Shown here: positions 10,487-20,160 of the stretch, piece after piece
Layout of the letters: each line of letters starts with the position of its first letter
Position numbering within the stretch: the first letter of the stretch is position 1
Translations under genes and position numbers: made by a program
Notes under the pieces: generated by a model
Database searches by the model: none
Told to the model about the DNA's origin: nothing
The model's input: the letters and a program-made list of their open reading frames with translations, nothing else
NCBI GenBank assembly: GCA_025558095.1
Contig: JAIVFI010000006.1
Span: forward strand, 845,728 to 909,727
Source of the DNA: Hyaloraphidium curvatum
Taxonomy: Eukaryota > Monoblepharomycota > Hyaloraphidiomycetes > Hyaloraphidiales > Hyaloraphidiaceae
Length of the DNA stretch: 64,000 nt
Direction: 5' to 3'

Positions 10487-11773
10487 ATGTTGGCCTTCCT
10501 GTCCCGCCCGGGCGGCGTCAAGGACAACCCGCAGCCGCTGCTCCCCGCGCCGGTTAGCGCGGAAACACGCCGCCGCCGCCGCGTCCGACCCGCGTTTGTC
10601 GCGTTCCTCGTGCTCTCCTTTTTCCTGGCGACGGTATACTACCGCTCGATGGAGTCCCCGTTGCCGGTGGACGTCGCGGACAACGCGTCGGCCCCCGCCC
10701 GACTGGACCCGGAGCTCGCCAAGTACCCGGTGGACTACCGCGCCCACGTGTTCTATTACTCGTGGTACGGCAACCCCGAGAACAACGGCAAGTGGGTACA
10801 CTGGAACCACCGCGTGCTGGTGGACAACGGCACGTCCTACGAGCCGCCCGGCGCCATCGGCTCGACCTTCTGGCCCGCGCTGGGGCCCTACTCGTCGACG
10901 TCGCCTTCCACCGTGAAGGAGCACTTTCGCGCGATCAGGAAGGCGGGGATCGGGACGGTGTGCCTGACGTGGTGGGGCCGCGGCGAGTCGGACGAGAACG
11001 GGGAGAGGGGCATGACGGACGCCGTGCTCCCGCTGCTGTTCCGCACGGCCAAGGAAACCGGGCTGCGGATCTCGTTCCACGTGGAGCCGTACCCGGGGCG
11101 GACCGCCAAGTCGGTCGAGCAGGACGTGGCTGACCTGCTGTCCCGGTTCGCGGAATGGGGCAGCGTGCTGGAGCCCGTGTTCTTTGTCTACGACAGCTAC
11201 CTCATCTCCAAGGAGAACTGGGCGGCGGTGCTCGCGCCGGGCACCCCGCTCCGCCGCCACCCGCGGAAACCGGTGCTCCTCGGCCTCGTGGTGAACCAGC
11301 CGGACCTCGCAGCCATCGAGCAGGCCGGGTGGGACGGCGCCTACACCTACTTCGCCTCCCACACCTTTGTTTGGGGCTCCAACCCCCAGAACTGGGCCGC
11401 CATCGCCTCCTGGGCCTCCCGCGCGGGCCGCATCTTCGTGCCCAGCGTCGGACCGGGGTACGACGACGAGCGCGTCAGGCCGTGGAACTCGCGCAACACG
11501 CGGCCGCGCGAGGGCGGGGCGTACTACGACCGCGGGTGGGAGGCGGTGCTTGCCCTGGACCCGCTGCCCAAGGTGGTCTCGGTGACGTCGTGGAACGAGT
11601 GGCACGAGGGGACGCAGATCGAGCCGGCGGTGCCGCACGTGGGGGGGAACGGGTACAGGTACGAGGACTACGAGAAGGACGGGGACGGGAAGGGGGAGGC
11701 AGGGGAGGTGTACCTGCGGAGGACGAGGAAGTGGATCGAAAAGTGGAGCAGGGCGGTCGGGCCAGCGAGCTAG
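10487..11773 (+). CDS. GH99 endo-alpha-1,2-mannosidase-like type II membrane protein
   Basis: A single exon encodes 428 residues. A basic cytosolic N-terminus (RRRRRVRP) precedes one membrane anchor (AFVAFLVLSFFLATVYY), the layout of Golgi type II glycosidases. The catalytic domain shows FYYSWYGNPENNGKWVHWNH, GIGTVCLTWWGRG, ISFHVEPYPGR, a DGAYTYFASHTFVWG strand and SVTSWNEWHEGTQIEP, all characteristic of GH99 (MANEA). The two Glu of VEPYPGR and WNEWHE match conserved acidic positions. The family trims glucosylated mannose from N-glycans in the Golgi as a by-pass of glucosidases. GH99 is common in animals and bacteria and sparse in fungi. The stop is 85 bases from the convergent EEP gene. Confidence 0.9.
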   Translation: MLAFLSRPGGVKDNPQPLLPAPVSAETRRRRRVRPAFVAFLVLSFFLATVYYRSMESPLPVDVADNASAPARLDPELAKYPVDYRAHVFYYSWYGNPENNGKWVHWNHRVLVDNGTSYEPPGAIGSTFWPALGPYSSTSPSTVKEHFRAIRKAGIGTVCLTWWGRGESDENGERGMTDAVLPLLFRTAKETGLRISFHVEPYPGRTAKSVEQDVADLLSRFAEWGSVLEPVFFVYDSYLISKENWAAVLAPGTPLRRHPRKPVLLGLVVNQPDLAAIEQAGWDGAYTYFASHTFVWGSNPQNWAAIASWASRAGRIFVPSVGPGYDDERVRPWNSRNTRPREGGAYYDRGWEAVLALDPLPKVVSVTSWNEWHEGTQIEPAVPHVGGNGYRYEDYEKDGDGKGEAGEVYLRRTRKWIEKWSRAVGPAS

Positions 11774-11858
11774 GTGATCTCCGTTGTGTTCTTTGTAGTC
11801 TGGCTGCCCACAGAGCGCAACGGCAGACGGTGACTAATGGTCCGCCGTGTGAACAACG

Positions 11859-12755
11859 TCAGCTCGGGTTGCGGACGATATCCGCGACGACGGCAAAGTG
11901 GTCCGACCGCGGCATCGGCGTGCCGTCCGCGAGGCCGACGTCGACGGGATCCATCATGGCCGGCGCAGCCCGCTCAATCGACAGCCCGGGTCCGGCAAAC
12001 ACGTGGTCCAGCGAGTTCTCGCCGTCCTCTGCATTCACCCACTTGTTCTTTGACGGCGAGCAGGTAGCAAACAAGCCCGTATCCGGGGCGCAAGAAAAGC
12101 CAGGTAGCGCGGCCAGCAATGCCCCCCAAATCTCGGCGTCGTGCCCATGGCCCGCTCCCGCACGGGGCGGACCGACATTAAGGTCCCCCGCGAGCACGAC
12201 CGGCGCCCTCGGCAGGCCGCACGCGAACGCGCCCAGCTCCCTGATCTGCGACAGCCGCACCGCGCGGTTGTCGTTCCACGCGTAGGACGAGCACAGGTGC
12301 GTGTCGACCACCCACACGGGGCCGAAAGAGGGCACCTCGACCAGCGCGGCGACGGCAGATTTCCGCGCCGCGGCCTCGCCCTCCCTGAACACCTCCTTCC
12401 AGCTGCCGCGCGAGGAATACATCTTCCGGCGGACCTCCTTCACGGGGTGCTTCGACAAAACGAGCAGCCCCGAGTCCAGCGTCATGTGCCCGGCGCCGAC
12501 GGTCTCCAGCGGTTTCCCAATCCAGTTGAGCCAGTGGCCCGCGAAGCTGTCCGCGTCTCCGACATGCGGCCATCCCAGCGATTTGAACGCCGCCCTGCGA
12601 CGCGACGGCCAGAGCTCCTGGAGCAGCACGACGTCGGGCCCGTCGGGGTCGCGTGCGAGGGCGGCGAGCGCGTCGGCGACGGCGTCGAGCCGCTTGGGAC
12701 CACTCTTGACGCCGGGGACGTCCCAGACGTTCCAGGTCATTAGCTTTAGAGGCAT
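11859..12755 (-). CDS. Endonuclease/exonuclease/phosphatase-family phosphodiesterase (neutral sphingomyelinase-like)
   Basis: A single exon of 298 residues carries the EEP fold signatures: LMTWNVWDVPG with the metal-binding Asn, VVLLQELW with the metal-binding Glu, DSGLLVLSKHP, VDTHLCSSY, LAGDLNVGP (the catalytic DxN) and a terminal SDH (MPRSDHFAVVADI). The QELW and HL...S spacing resembles neutral sphingomyelinases and other phospholipid or nucleotide phosphodiesterases of the superfamily. No membrane segment is obvious, unlike the long nSMases, so the substrate is uncertain. ATG at 12755 was chosen because it precedes LKLMTWNVW directly; the earlier frame begins only with GTG. Confidence 0.85.
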   Translation of the reverse strand: MPLKLMTWNVWDVPGVKSGPKRLDAVADALAALARDPDGPDVVLLQELWPSRRRAAFKSLGWPHVGDADSFAGHWLNWIGKPLETVGAGHMTLDSGLLVLSKHPVKEVRRKMYSSRGSWKEVFREGEAAARKSAVAALVEVPSFGPVWVVDTHLCSSYAWNDNRAVRLSQIRELGAFACGLPRAPVVLAGDLNVGPPRAGAGHGHDAEIWGALLAALPGFSCAPDTGLFATCSPSKNKWVNAEDGENSLDHVFAGPGLSIERAAPAMMDPVDVGLADGTPMPRSDHFAVVADIVRNPS

Positions 12756-12929
12756 GCCGGGCCGGAATCGTGCCGAGCCGGCGTGGGGTTCCCACGCTCG
12801 ATACACGTCCTGACGCCCACACTTCCTCCTGACGGCATATAATGTCTAGGGTATAATTTCGATCGCGGAAAATGGTGATCAGTCCATGTAGTGGGTCCGG
12901 TGCACTTCGTCACGCTGACGGCTTCGTCA

Positions 12930-13700
12930 TCGCGTCCAGCTGCTCCGCACGAAGATGAACTGCGCGTAGTTGCACATCGCATCCAGCTGGAACCTCAGAG
13001 ACGCCTTGCCATGCGCGCCTCCCTATGGCCCCCGATCCACTAAGCGTCGCAATACCTCGCGATCCCGCACCGCTTGCGCGCCCGGAGCATGTCCTCGCAC
13101 CGGCGGGCATGCGCATCACGTCTCGCACTGGTTCGCGACGTAGCCGAACATGGTGGCGTACATCGCCTTTAACTGCTCCATCTCTTCACGTCTGAACCTC
13201 ATCCGCTAGGATCGTTGGTTTCTCGAGCATGTTGCAGCTGGCCAGGTCCGTGCCCACCTCGTAGTAGACCCTACTGGCAAACTGCTCGCCGACGGGAGTC
13301 GTGCACCACCGTTTGTGCACGAACAGGCGCTGCATGAGAAGACCGGCCCAGCCTCCGATGCTAGTGCCCGAGCCGCCGGCCTTCCGGCCTTGGTGCCACA
13401 AGACGTCGCAGGCCATCGCTTGCGATCCGATGGTGCTCAAGGCGTACCGGAGCTAGTCCAGGTTCGCGTCTAGCAGGATCGCCTCGAATGGTCTTTTAGC
13501 AGTGGTCCCCGTGGACCCGAATGGGGCCTGATCGATGGCAAGGAGGGCGCCCACCAACGGATGCGGATCCGGTGCCGACGCCAAAGACCGGAACTGACGA
13601 CGAGTGCTCGCGGCGCAGGTAGCCCTCGTGGCAACGGTCGAAGAGGAGACGTGGTTCGGGTTCACGGCCGCAACCAGAGGCATGAGATGTACGGGGTTGG
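12930..13700 (-). pseudogene. Decayed MYND-type zinc finger gene
   Basis: No intact ORF spans this stretch, but coherent protein fragments follow each other on the minus strand in changing frames. A segment at 13683-13186 is broken by an in-frame TAG at 13453-13455. A fragment reading EEMEQLKAMYATMFGYVANQC follows in another frame. Then RRCEDML...KRCGIARYCDA at about 13105-13040 has the cysteine pattern of a MYND zinc finger and is cut by a TAG exactly where the next Cys would be. RFQLDAMCNYAQFIF follows in a further frame. MYND proteins are protein-interaction regulators. Several stops and frame changes argue for a dead gene rather than introns, though the exact limits are uncertain. Confidence 0.5.
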
Positions 13701-13726
13701 GGTTTGGACGATGGGGCCGGTGAGAG

Positions 13727-14065
13727 CTAGGCGCTCTTTGGGAGCCCTAATTGGATAAGGTCTTGTCCGTTAGCAGGTGAGCTCCTTGATTCACGATGTC
13801 GGATCGGGGACGTGTCCATACCAGTCCATGTCCAACGCTCCGGCACCAGACCGGCCCCGGCCATTTTTGATCTGATCGAGCACGACGTCGATGCTTCCAT
13901 TGTACTGATCAACAGTTGACAAAGATTGAAACGGACATCAAGACCATGAAAAGGACCAGCCATGAGAAACGTCCCTCATCCTCCAGCGCATCGTCCTCGG
14001 CAGTAGAAACCTTGAAGAGGCCATCAGCAAGCCAAACCATTGACCTGGTGAAGGAAGGGCCTACC
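13727..14065. other. Intergenic sequence with a possible membrane-segment ORF
   Basis: Between the MYND relic and the coiled-coil gene I see no firm gene. A minus-strand frame ending near 13909 encodes an acidic stretch followed by a hydrophobic segment (SWLVLFMVLMSVSIF). It could be a missed last exon of the coiled-coil gene, but no GT-AG pair joins the two in frame. Confidence 0.3.
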
Positions 14066-14704
14066 TCACAGCTTGCGCTCGACAGTGCGCCCCGGCAAAC
14101 CCTCCCGGAACTCGTCCCACTCAGAACCAAACTTCAGCTTCAGGACCTCCTCCAGGACACGTGTCTGGGCCTCGGCCTGTGCCCTCCTGACTGCCTCGTC
14201 CGCGCGGAGCTGTTCTGCCTTGACAGCCTGGTCAACACGGCGAGTTTCCGCCTTGGTGGCGCGTTAGCCCCAGAAGTTGCTAATGGGGGAATGCCGGTAC
14301 TCACCTCCCGAAGCTCCGTCTCCTTGACGAGCCCCAAATGCTCTTCCCGGTCCGCGGCTTCACGCTGCAGTCTCTCTTCTCTTACAGCACTTTGGCGCTC
14401 CATTCGCTCTTCCCTCAATGAGGCAAGCAGGCCCGTAGACAGAGTACCTGGTGAACGCGTCGGTTCCAGATGCGACCAAGCGACCAGGCACCGAAGTGTC
14501 ACCTGCGGCAAAAGTAACGCCAAGCAACGCAACCAAAAGCGTGCCACTCGAGAAGAAAGAATTTCGGAAACGCCGAGGCTCCTCGGCGCCTGCAGTTCCA
14601 CCGGAAGGAACGGCCGAGCCCGCCGCGCGCTGCGAGCGGCGAAAGGTGCCACGGACTCGGGCGGTGGGGCTCACGCGGCTCAGACGCGCGGCGTAGCGCG
14701 CCAT
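14066..14704 (-). CDS. Small coiled-coil protein with basic, possibly mitochondrial, N-terminus
   Basis: I do not recognise the family. Proposed exons 14704-14448, 14413-14305 and 14251-14066 give ~183 residues. The second intron is convincing (GTGAGT donor, branch-like GCTAAC, CAAG acceptor). The first would be only 34 bases, and its borders are uncertain. The N-terminus is Arg-rich and nearly free of acid for ~30 residues, as in mitochondrial presequences, followed by a hydrophobic stretch (GTLLVALLGVTFAA). The rest is a charged heptad-rich coiled coil (EERMERQSAVREERLQREAA, then RRVDQAVKAEQLRADEAVRR). The layout recalls inner-membrane scaffold proteins, but this is only a resemblance. Confidence 0.5.
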
Positions 14705-14859
14705 GGATGATGCCGTAGCCTCGGCGGAGGACAGGCAAGGTTGGCAGTTTCCGGCGTTTCGCCGTGTGGACGGTGACAAGTTGTTTTGTTGTCACTGGTG
14801 TCACCGGACACCGGTCGTGTAATGATCAAGCACAACGCGAATGAGGTTGAAGACTTTAG

Positions 14860-17158
14860 CTAATGCGTATGCGACTTCTCGGCCTCCGGCGGCGCGCTCC
14901 TCGGCGACGGATCCGCCGCGACCGGCGACGGCTCCGTCATCACTGGGGACCCCAGCTGCAGCCCCGACGCCATCGACCCCGACGACATCGACCGCCCCAC
15001 CACGATCCCAGATCCGCCGTACGACCCCGCCCGGTTCACCGCCAGGAAATCCGGGTGGAGCCCCCTCGCCTCCTCCGCCGCGATGACCGCATGCCCGTGC
15101 GGCACCGCGATCTCGATCCCGTCCACCCGCACGATCGACGCCGGCTTCCTCCCGCGCACCCGCGGGCTGAGGTTCCCCGACGCCCCGCGCATGCCGTCGA
15201 TCGCCCCCGACGGCGCGCGGAGGCTCCCCGACGCCATCCGCGCGACGTCCGGGGACAGCGAGAACGAAATGGCGCCGCTGGCCACCCGCGACAGGTCCCC
15301 GCTGGCCATCCCCGTTGGATCGGCGGCGGAAAGCGCGCTCGCGGCACGCAGCAGGGCTTCCCGCCGGGCGAGATCCTCCATCTCCTCCCTCGCCTTGGCC
15401 AGGTCCTCGTCCAGGCTCCTCCGGTCCATCTGCTCCCTCTCCCCCTCCCCTGCCTCGCCCTCGGCCCGCTCATCCCCAATCACGTGGATCTTGAGCGCGC
15501 GGAACACCCTGTCCGTCGTGCTGATGACGAAATCGTGCGCCTTCCTCCTGAAGCTCCCGGGCTTGCCGATGTCGATCTGGCCCGCGAGGTACTCCCCCGT
15601 CGCCTCCAGCTTCTCCCTCCCGTAGGCGGACTTTTCGAGCTGCGTCCGCACCGAGTACCTTTTCCCGACGTAGTACGCCATCAGCCAGAGGTTCGCGACG
15701 AGGAGCAGCGCAATGAGCAGGCCGCAGGCCAACCAGAGCCACTCGAACGTGCCCTCGGGGAGCTGCACGAGGATGGCGATGTTGAAGAGGATCCAGAAAG
15801 GGAGGATAAAGCGGCGGCAGAACATGTCCAGCTCGTGGGCTGCGGGGCCGCGTGAGCGGGGCAGGGCCGGCAGGGGCGCGGGGATCGACCCACCGACGAT
15901 GTGGTTGTTCTCCCGCTGGACGAGGTGGTGGATGATGGCGACCTCGAGGAGGGAGAAGAAGGCGACGATGAAGGAGATGAAGACGTACCAGTCGACTTGG
16001 GTCTGCGGCGCGGGTGAGCACAGGCTTGGACCTCGAACCGGACGCACGTACCGCATAGTTGACGAGAGGCAAGCCCGCCGTCACGGAGTTGTAGAAGCTG
16101 ATGATGGTGAGCACGAGCGTGATGCACAGCCCCAGCCGCTCGGGCACGGCCTCGACGCTGAACCAGTAGCTGACGGCGGTCAGGGCGACGAGCAGCCCCA
16201 GCGGGAGGAAGCTCTTGAGGTAGTACGATCCCGTCTTGCGAGACATGCGGATGTCGAAGAGGAGCATCTCGAACGCCGGCACACCCTCGCGCGCCTCGTA
16301 GCGGATCTTGTCCGTGGTGTACGAGAGGTAGTCCCACGTGACGGACGAGAACATGGCCGCGTTGATGCGCGGGAACACGGGCTCGGACCGCCACTCGAGC
16401 GCGAGCTCGAGTTCATTGTAGCTGTAGCTCGTCACGGGCAGCTGCAGCGTCTGCGAGTCGAAGGGAAACTGCGCCAGCTCGAACTGGTTCCGCAGCTCGA
16501 CGCGGAACTGCCGCGACCAGAATATGTCGCCCGTGTAGGGGGTCAGCTTGACGACCTCGTTGAGCATCTCGCCGCCGACTTCGGTGCCGAAGTAGATGTC
16601 CGGGGACCAGATGTCGTGCGTGGGGCCCTGTCCGTTGCCCAGGCTCGTCGAGCCCTGGTAGCGCCAGTCCGAGCCATTGGAGGGCGGGATGTCCTCCTGG
16701 GTCACGCGCAGCCGGGGGTCGTTCCAGTACAGGCGGAGGAACACGTCGATGTTGAAGGTCGAGGCGACGGGGTCTATAGAGTAGAGGCGATTGACGCGCA
16801 GCTGGGCCCGCACCAGCACGGGCGGGCCGAGGAATCCGGGCCGCGTCATTGCGTCGTACCCGGTGCCCTCGCCCACGGTGTTGGAGACCAGGACTTGGGT
16901 CGCATTGTCCGCGGAGAACCCTTCGAAGAGCCGCGGCGCGAGCCGGCGGCCGTCCGCGGCATCCCCGCAGTTTTGAGGCTCCGGCCGGGTCGGGTCGATC
17001 GCCGTCACTTTCAGAGAGCGTGGCCGGTGGCCCCTGGAGCCCGGCTGGCCGGCCAGCAGCGGGGCGGAAGTGGCCGACCGGGCAGCGTCCCCGGGCGTCC
17101 CCAGCGCCGCCAGCACCGCGAGCAGCAGCGCGGCCGCGGCGGTGGCGAGTCCGCGCAT
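14860..17158 (-). CDS. Pentameric ligand-gated ion channel with fifth membrane segment and long C-terminal tail
   Basis: Exons 17158-16052 and 16002-14860 give 749 residues. A signal peptide (LATAAAALLLAVLAALG) is followed by the extracellular beta domain with the loop-D motif YWNDPRLRV, the IWSPDIYF strand and FPFDSQ. The Cys-loop cysteines are absent (Phe and Leu at those places), as in prokaryotic-type pLGICs. The membrane part is TM1 LPLGLLVALTAVSYWFSV, pore-lining TM2 LGLCITLVLTIISFYNSV, TM3 VFISFIVAFFSLLEVAIIHH and TM4 RRFILPFWILFNIAIL. A further hydrophobic helix (WLWLACGLLIALLLVANLWL) comes next, then a ~270-residue Ser/Gly-rich tail with a coiled coil. The extra helix would place the tail in the cytosol. 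The ligand is unknown. It is divergently paired with a second channel. Confidence 0.88.
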
Positions 17159-17362
17159 CGTCCTCAACAGAGTATTATGTTTTCCGGGCGGGAGACGGCG
17201 GCAGTCAGGTGTCGGCCGCGGGCTCCAAGGTGCGTCACGCCCGCCATCCCGAAATCAGGGACGCGCAATGGCATCCTCCGTCGACGCCTCCGAGCACCTG
17301 CGGTCCCGCATCTGAGCTTTCTGAGTTCCCGCTGAGTGACTGCCCACCGGCCGGCGCCCGGA
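17159..17362. promoter_or_regulatory. Bidirectional promoter between the two ligand-gated channels
   Basis: Only 204 bases separate the two start codons, which face away from each other, so transcription of both channels must start within this spacer. This supports co-expression and perhaps heteromeric assembly. No specific factor site was recognised. Confidence 0.6.
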
Positions 17363-18960
17363 ATGGTGTCGCGGCAGTGTCTCCCGGCCGCGGGTTTCCT
17401 TGCCGCCCTCGCCCTTCTCGGGGTGGCGGTTCTGCCCCGCCCCGTCTCCGCGGTCGTGGACGGGTGGGCGGCCGAGAATGCTACGGCACGCATCTTCGCG
17501 GACATCGCCGGGGCCGGCTACGACGCCCGCACCCGACCTGGGTTCTCGCGCGCACCGACAAACATCTCGGCGCAGTTCAGGCTCAACAGCCTGTTTGCCG
17601 TGGACCCCGTGGCGACCAGCTTCACCCTGGACGTCGGGCTGCTGCTGCAGTGGACCGACCCGCGGCTGCTCCTCGACGTGCCGGGCTCGTACCCGCTCCC
17701 GCCGACGCAGGACATCCGCGTGGTGGGCTCCGTGGACCTGGGCAACGGCCATGGACCCCCGCACTTTGTCTGGACCCCGGACGTCTACTTCGAGAACCAG
17801 ATCTCCCGCACCGTGCTCTCGGAGATCGCCAAGTTCAACCCCGCCACGGGCGGCGTGCTCCTCCGCCGGCACTTCCTCGTCGAGCTCAAGGGCGACTTTG
17901 ACTTCCACTCGTACCCGTTCGACAGGCAGTGGCTGCCCGTGTGGCTCACGCCGTGGTCGTACAACTCGGACGAGGTCACGATGTACTGGGCGCCCAGCCC
18001 AGTGTGGCCGGTGGTCAACGGATCGACGTTCAAGCACACCGTCTGGGACTTTGAGACCTACACCATCGAGCGCGAGGTGTTCTACTCGCGGGAAAACCTG
18101 CCCCCGTACGACCGGCTCAAGATGAACATCCTCATCTCGCGGCGGTCGACTTCCTACATCATCAAGGTCATCCTGCCCATCATCCTGCTCGTCTCCCTGA
18201 CGGCGGTCAACTTCTGGCTGTCCGTCGACGCCGTCACGGACCGGCTCGCGCTCGTCATCACCCTCATCCTCACCATCGTGTCCTTCTACAACTCGGTCTC
18301 GCAGGAGCTGCCCTTGGTCAACTACCCCGTGGGTCCCGACGCGCTTTACCCAGATACTGCGCTCACCCGGCCCCGTTCCAGACGACGGTCGACTACTACG
18401 TCGTCGCCGCCTTCCTGGTCGTCTTCCTCTCCCTCATCGAGGTCGCCACCGTGCACCACCACGTGCAGCGCGAGGGCGACGTCGTCCTCGCCACCGAGCT
18501 CGACTACTTCTCCCGCAGGACGATGCTCCCCGTGTGGGCCGCGTTCCAGCTCGTCCTCGTGCAGACGGGGCAGTGGCTCGGGATTTTGACTGGGGTGATC
18601 ATCTTTTCGATCATCATATTCAATGCATGGATCATGAAGTACCGCATCGTGCGGCGTCGCCAGCCCCGGGGCGGGGGCGGCCCGCCACCGTGGCCCGCGT
18701 GGGTTGAGCGTCTGGGCAAGGCGACGGATGCGGGGTACGCGTTCTTGGGGATGAAGCCGCCCGTGAGCGACGAGGAGAGCGCGGTGCGGGTGCTGCGGGA
18801 GCAGGCGGACGCGATCAGGGTGCGGGTGGAGGAGGCGGAGAGGAGGGCGGCGGGGTGGGATGGGTTGGATGCGGTGAGGGTGGACGATGCGGGGTGGGTG
18901 TCTGGTGCGGAAGGGGAAGGTGGCGGTCGAGACCGGGGGCTGTGGGACGAGAAGGGGTAG
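17363..18960 (+). CDS. Pentameric ligand-gated ion channel, short-tail paralogue
   Basis: Exons 17363-18328 and 18382-18960 give 514 residues. A signal peptide (FLAALALLGVAVLPRPVSA) precedes the beta domain: QWTDPRLLL (loop D), FVWTPDVYFEN and SYPFDRQW at the Cys-loop position, again without the two cysteines. TM1 is ILPIILLVSLTAVNFWLSV, TM2 LALVITLILTIVSFYNSV and TM3 YYVVAAFLVVFLSLIEVA. TM4 is RRTMLPVWAAFQLVLV, and an additional helix is GILTGVIIFSIIIFNAWIM, followed by a basic stop-transfer RRRQPRG and a ~100-residue coiled-coil tail. The intron sits just before TM3, at the same place as in the paralogue, so the pair arose by duplication. It may co-assemble with its neighbour in the plasma membrane. 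Confidence 0.88.
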
Positions 18961-19104
18961 ATGCGGGGGGTGATTGTCGCATCCATTCCGCTGCACCGAA
19001 TAGCCACGGCGTTGACTTCGAGCCTCGGATGTTTTCGGGCGAGCAGCACCTGGAAAGCAAGCGGAGATTCGAGCACGCTTCGGGCTGTTGGGCCGCGCGT
19101 GCCG

Positions 19105-20082
19105 ATGCGCGCAGCCGTCCGCGCAAACATGCTCTCCCGCATTCCCCCTCGCACCGTCGTCTGCACCGTTTTCGACCCGTTCGCCTCCTCTCCGCGCGAT
19201 GCGATGCCCGAACGCCGCACCGTGCGGCTGCCGCCCCCGCCTTCGCCTTCCTTGGCCCCCGCCGACGCGCCGAGTGAATCCTCACCCCGAACGTTTCTGG
19301 CCTACTTCCCGGGCTTCATGTCGCTCCGCAACTCCGTCAAACCCGAATTCCTGCTCTCGAAGTGCCGCGAGCTCACCGCGATGGGACGCCCTTTGGGCTT
19401 CTTCGCGCCGGACTGGTCCGGCACCGGCGACTCCGCCTGCGCAGCAACCGCCTCCCACCACGACCACCCACCCTTGGACTTCAAGGACTGCGGCATCGAC
19501 ACCTGGCTCTCCGACGCCGTCAGCACCCTCCTCTCCGCCCTCCGCCCGTCCCCCTCTTCACCCGCGGACGTGTTCCTCGCCGGCGCCAGCATGGGCGCCT
19601 GGCTCGCCCCCCTGACCGCCGCCGAGCTGCGCAGTACCCCCGGATTGAACATCAGGGGGTTGATGCTGCTCTGCCCGGGGTTCGATTTCGCTTCGCTGCT
19701 GTTCCGCGGGGACCCGGCCGTCGGCGCCGCCAGGAGGGCCGAGCTGGACGAGAAGGGCAAGTTCGTGGTGCCGAGCGAGTACCAGCCGGGTGGGTACGTG
19801 ATCAGCAGGCGGCTTGTGGAGTCGGCGGAGGAGCTGGCGCTGCTGGACGGATCGGACTACGCGGCGGGGGTGCGCGAGGCGGTGAGGGGGATCCCGGTTT
19901 CGGTGCTCTACGCCAAGGACGACCAGAACGTGCCGCCGGAGCACATGGCGAGGGCCGCGGCGTGGTTCGATGCGGGGGATGTGAGGGAGGTGGTGGCGCT
20001 GGAGGAGGGAGGGCACAGGCTGAGCGGGGAGGGGGAGCTGCAAGTGATCTGGGAGTGCTTTGGGAGGCTTGCCTCGCTGTAG
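19105..20082 (+). CDS. Alpha/beta hydrolase (ABHD10-like serine hydrolase)
   Basis: A single exon of about 325 residues. The nucleophile elbow is GASMGAW (Ser), the acid is in VLYAKDDQNVP and the catalytic His is in EEGGHRLSGEGE. YFPGFMSLRNSVKPEF and FAPDWSGTGDS match the start of the fold and the oxyanion region. The architecture is closest to small ABHD10-like thioesterases or carboxylesterases, which are mitochondrial in animals. Several in-frame ATGs exist. The one at 18961 directly abuts the stop of the channel gene and is unlikely, so I chose 19105, which begins a basic MRAAVRANMLSRIPPR segment compatible with mitochondrial import. It ends 78 bases from the convergent kinase gene. Confidence 0.8.
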   Translation: MRAAVRANMLSRIPPRTVVCTVFDPFASSPRDAMPERRTVRLPPPPSPSLAPADAPSESSPRTFLAYFPGFMSLRNSVKPEFLLSKCRELTAMGRPLGFFAPDWSGTGDSACAATASHHDHPPLDFKDCGIDTWLSDAVSTLLSALRPSPSSPADVFLAGASMGAWLAPLTAAELRSTPGLNIRGLMLLCPGFDFASLLFRGDPAVGAARRAELDEKGKFVVPSEYQPGGYVISRRLVESAEELALLDGSDYAAGVREAVRGIPVSVLYAKDDQNVPPEHMARAAAWFDAGDVREVVALEEGGHRLSGEGELQVIWECFGRLASL

Positions 20083-20160
20083 TCATGCGGCGGGGAACGA
20101 TTCAATACTTCCATAGCAACGATATTCCCAAACAGTATCCGAAATCCAGCCCGAATCGGC

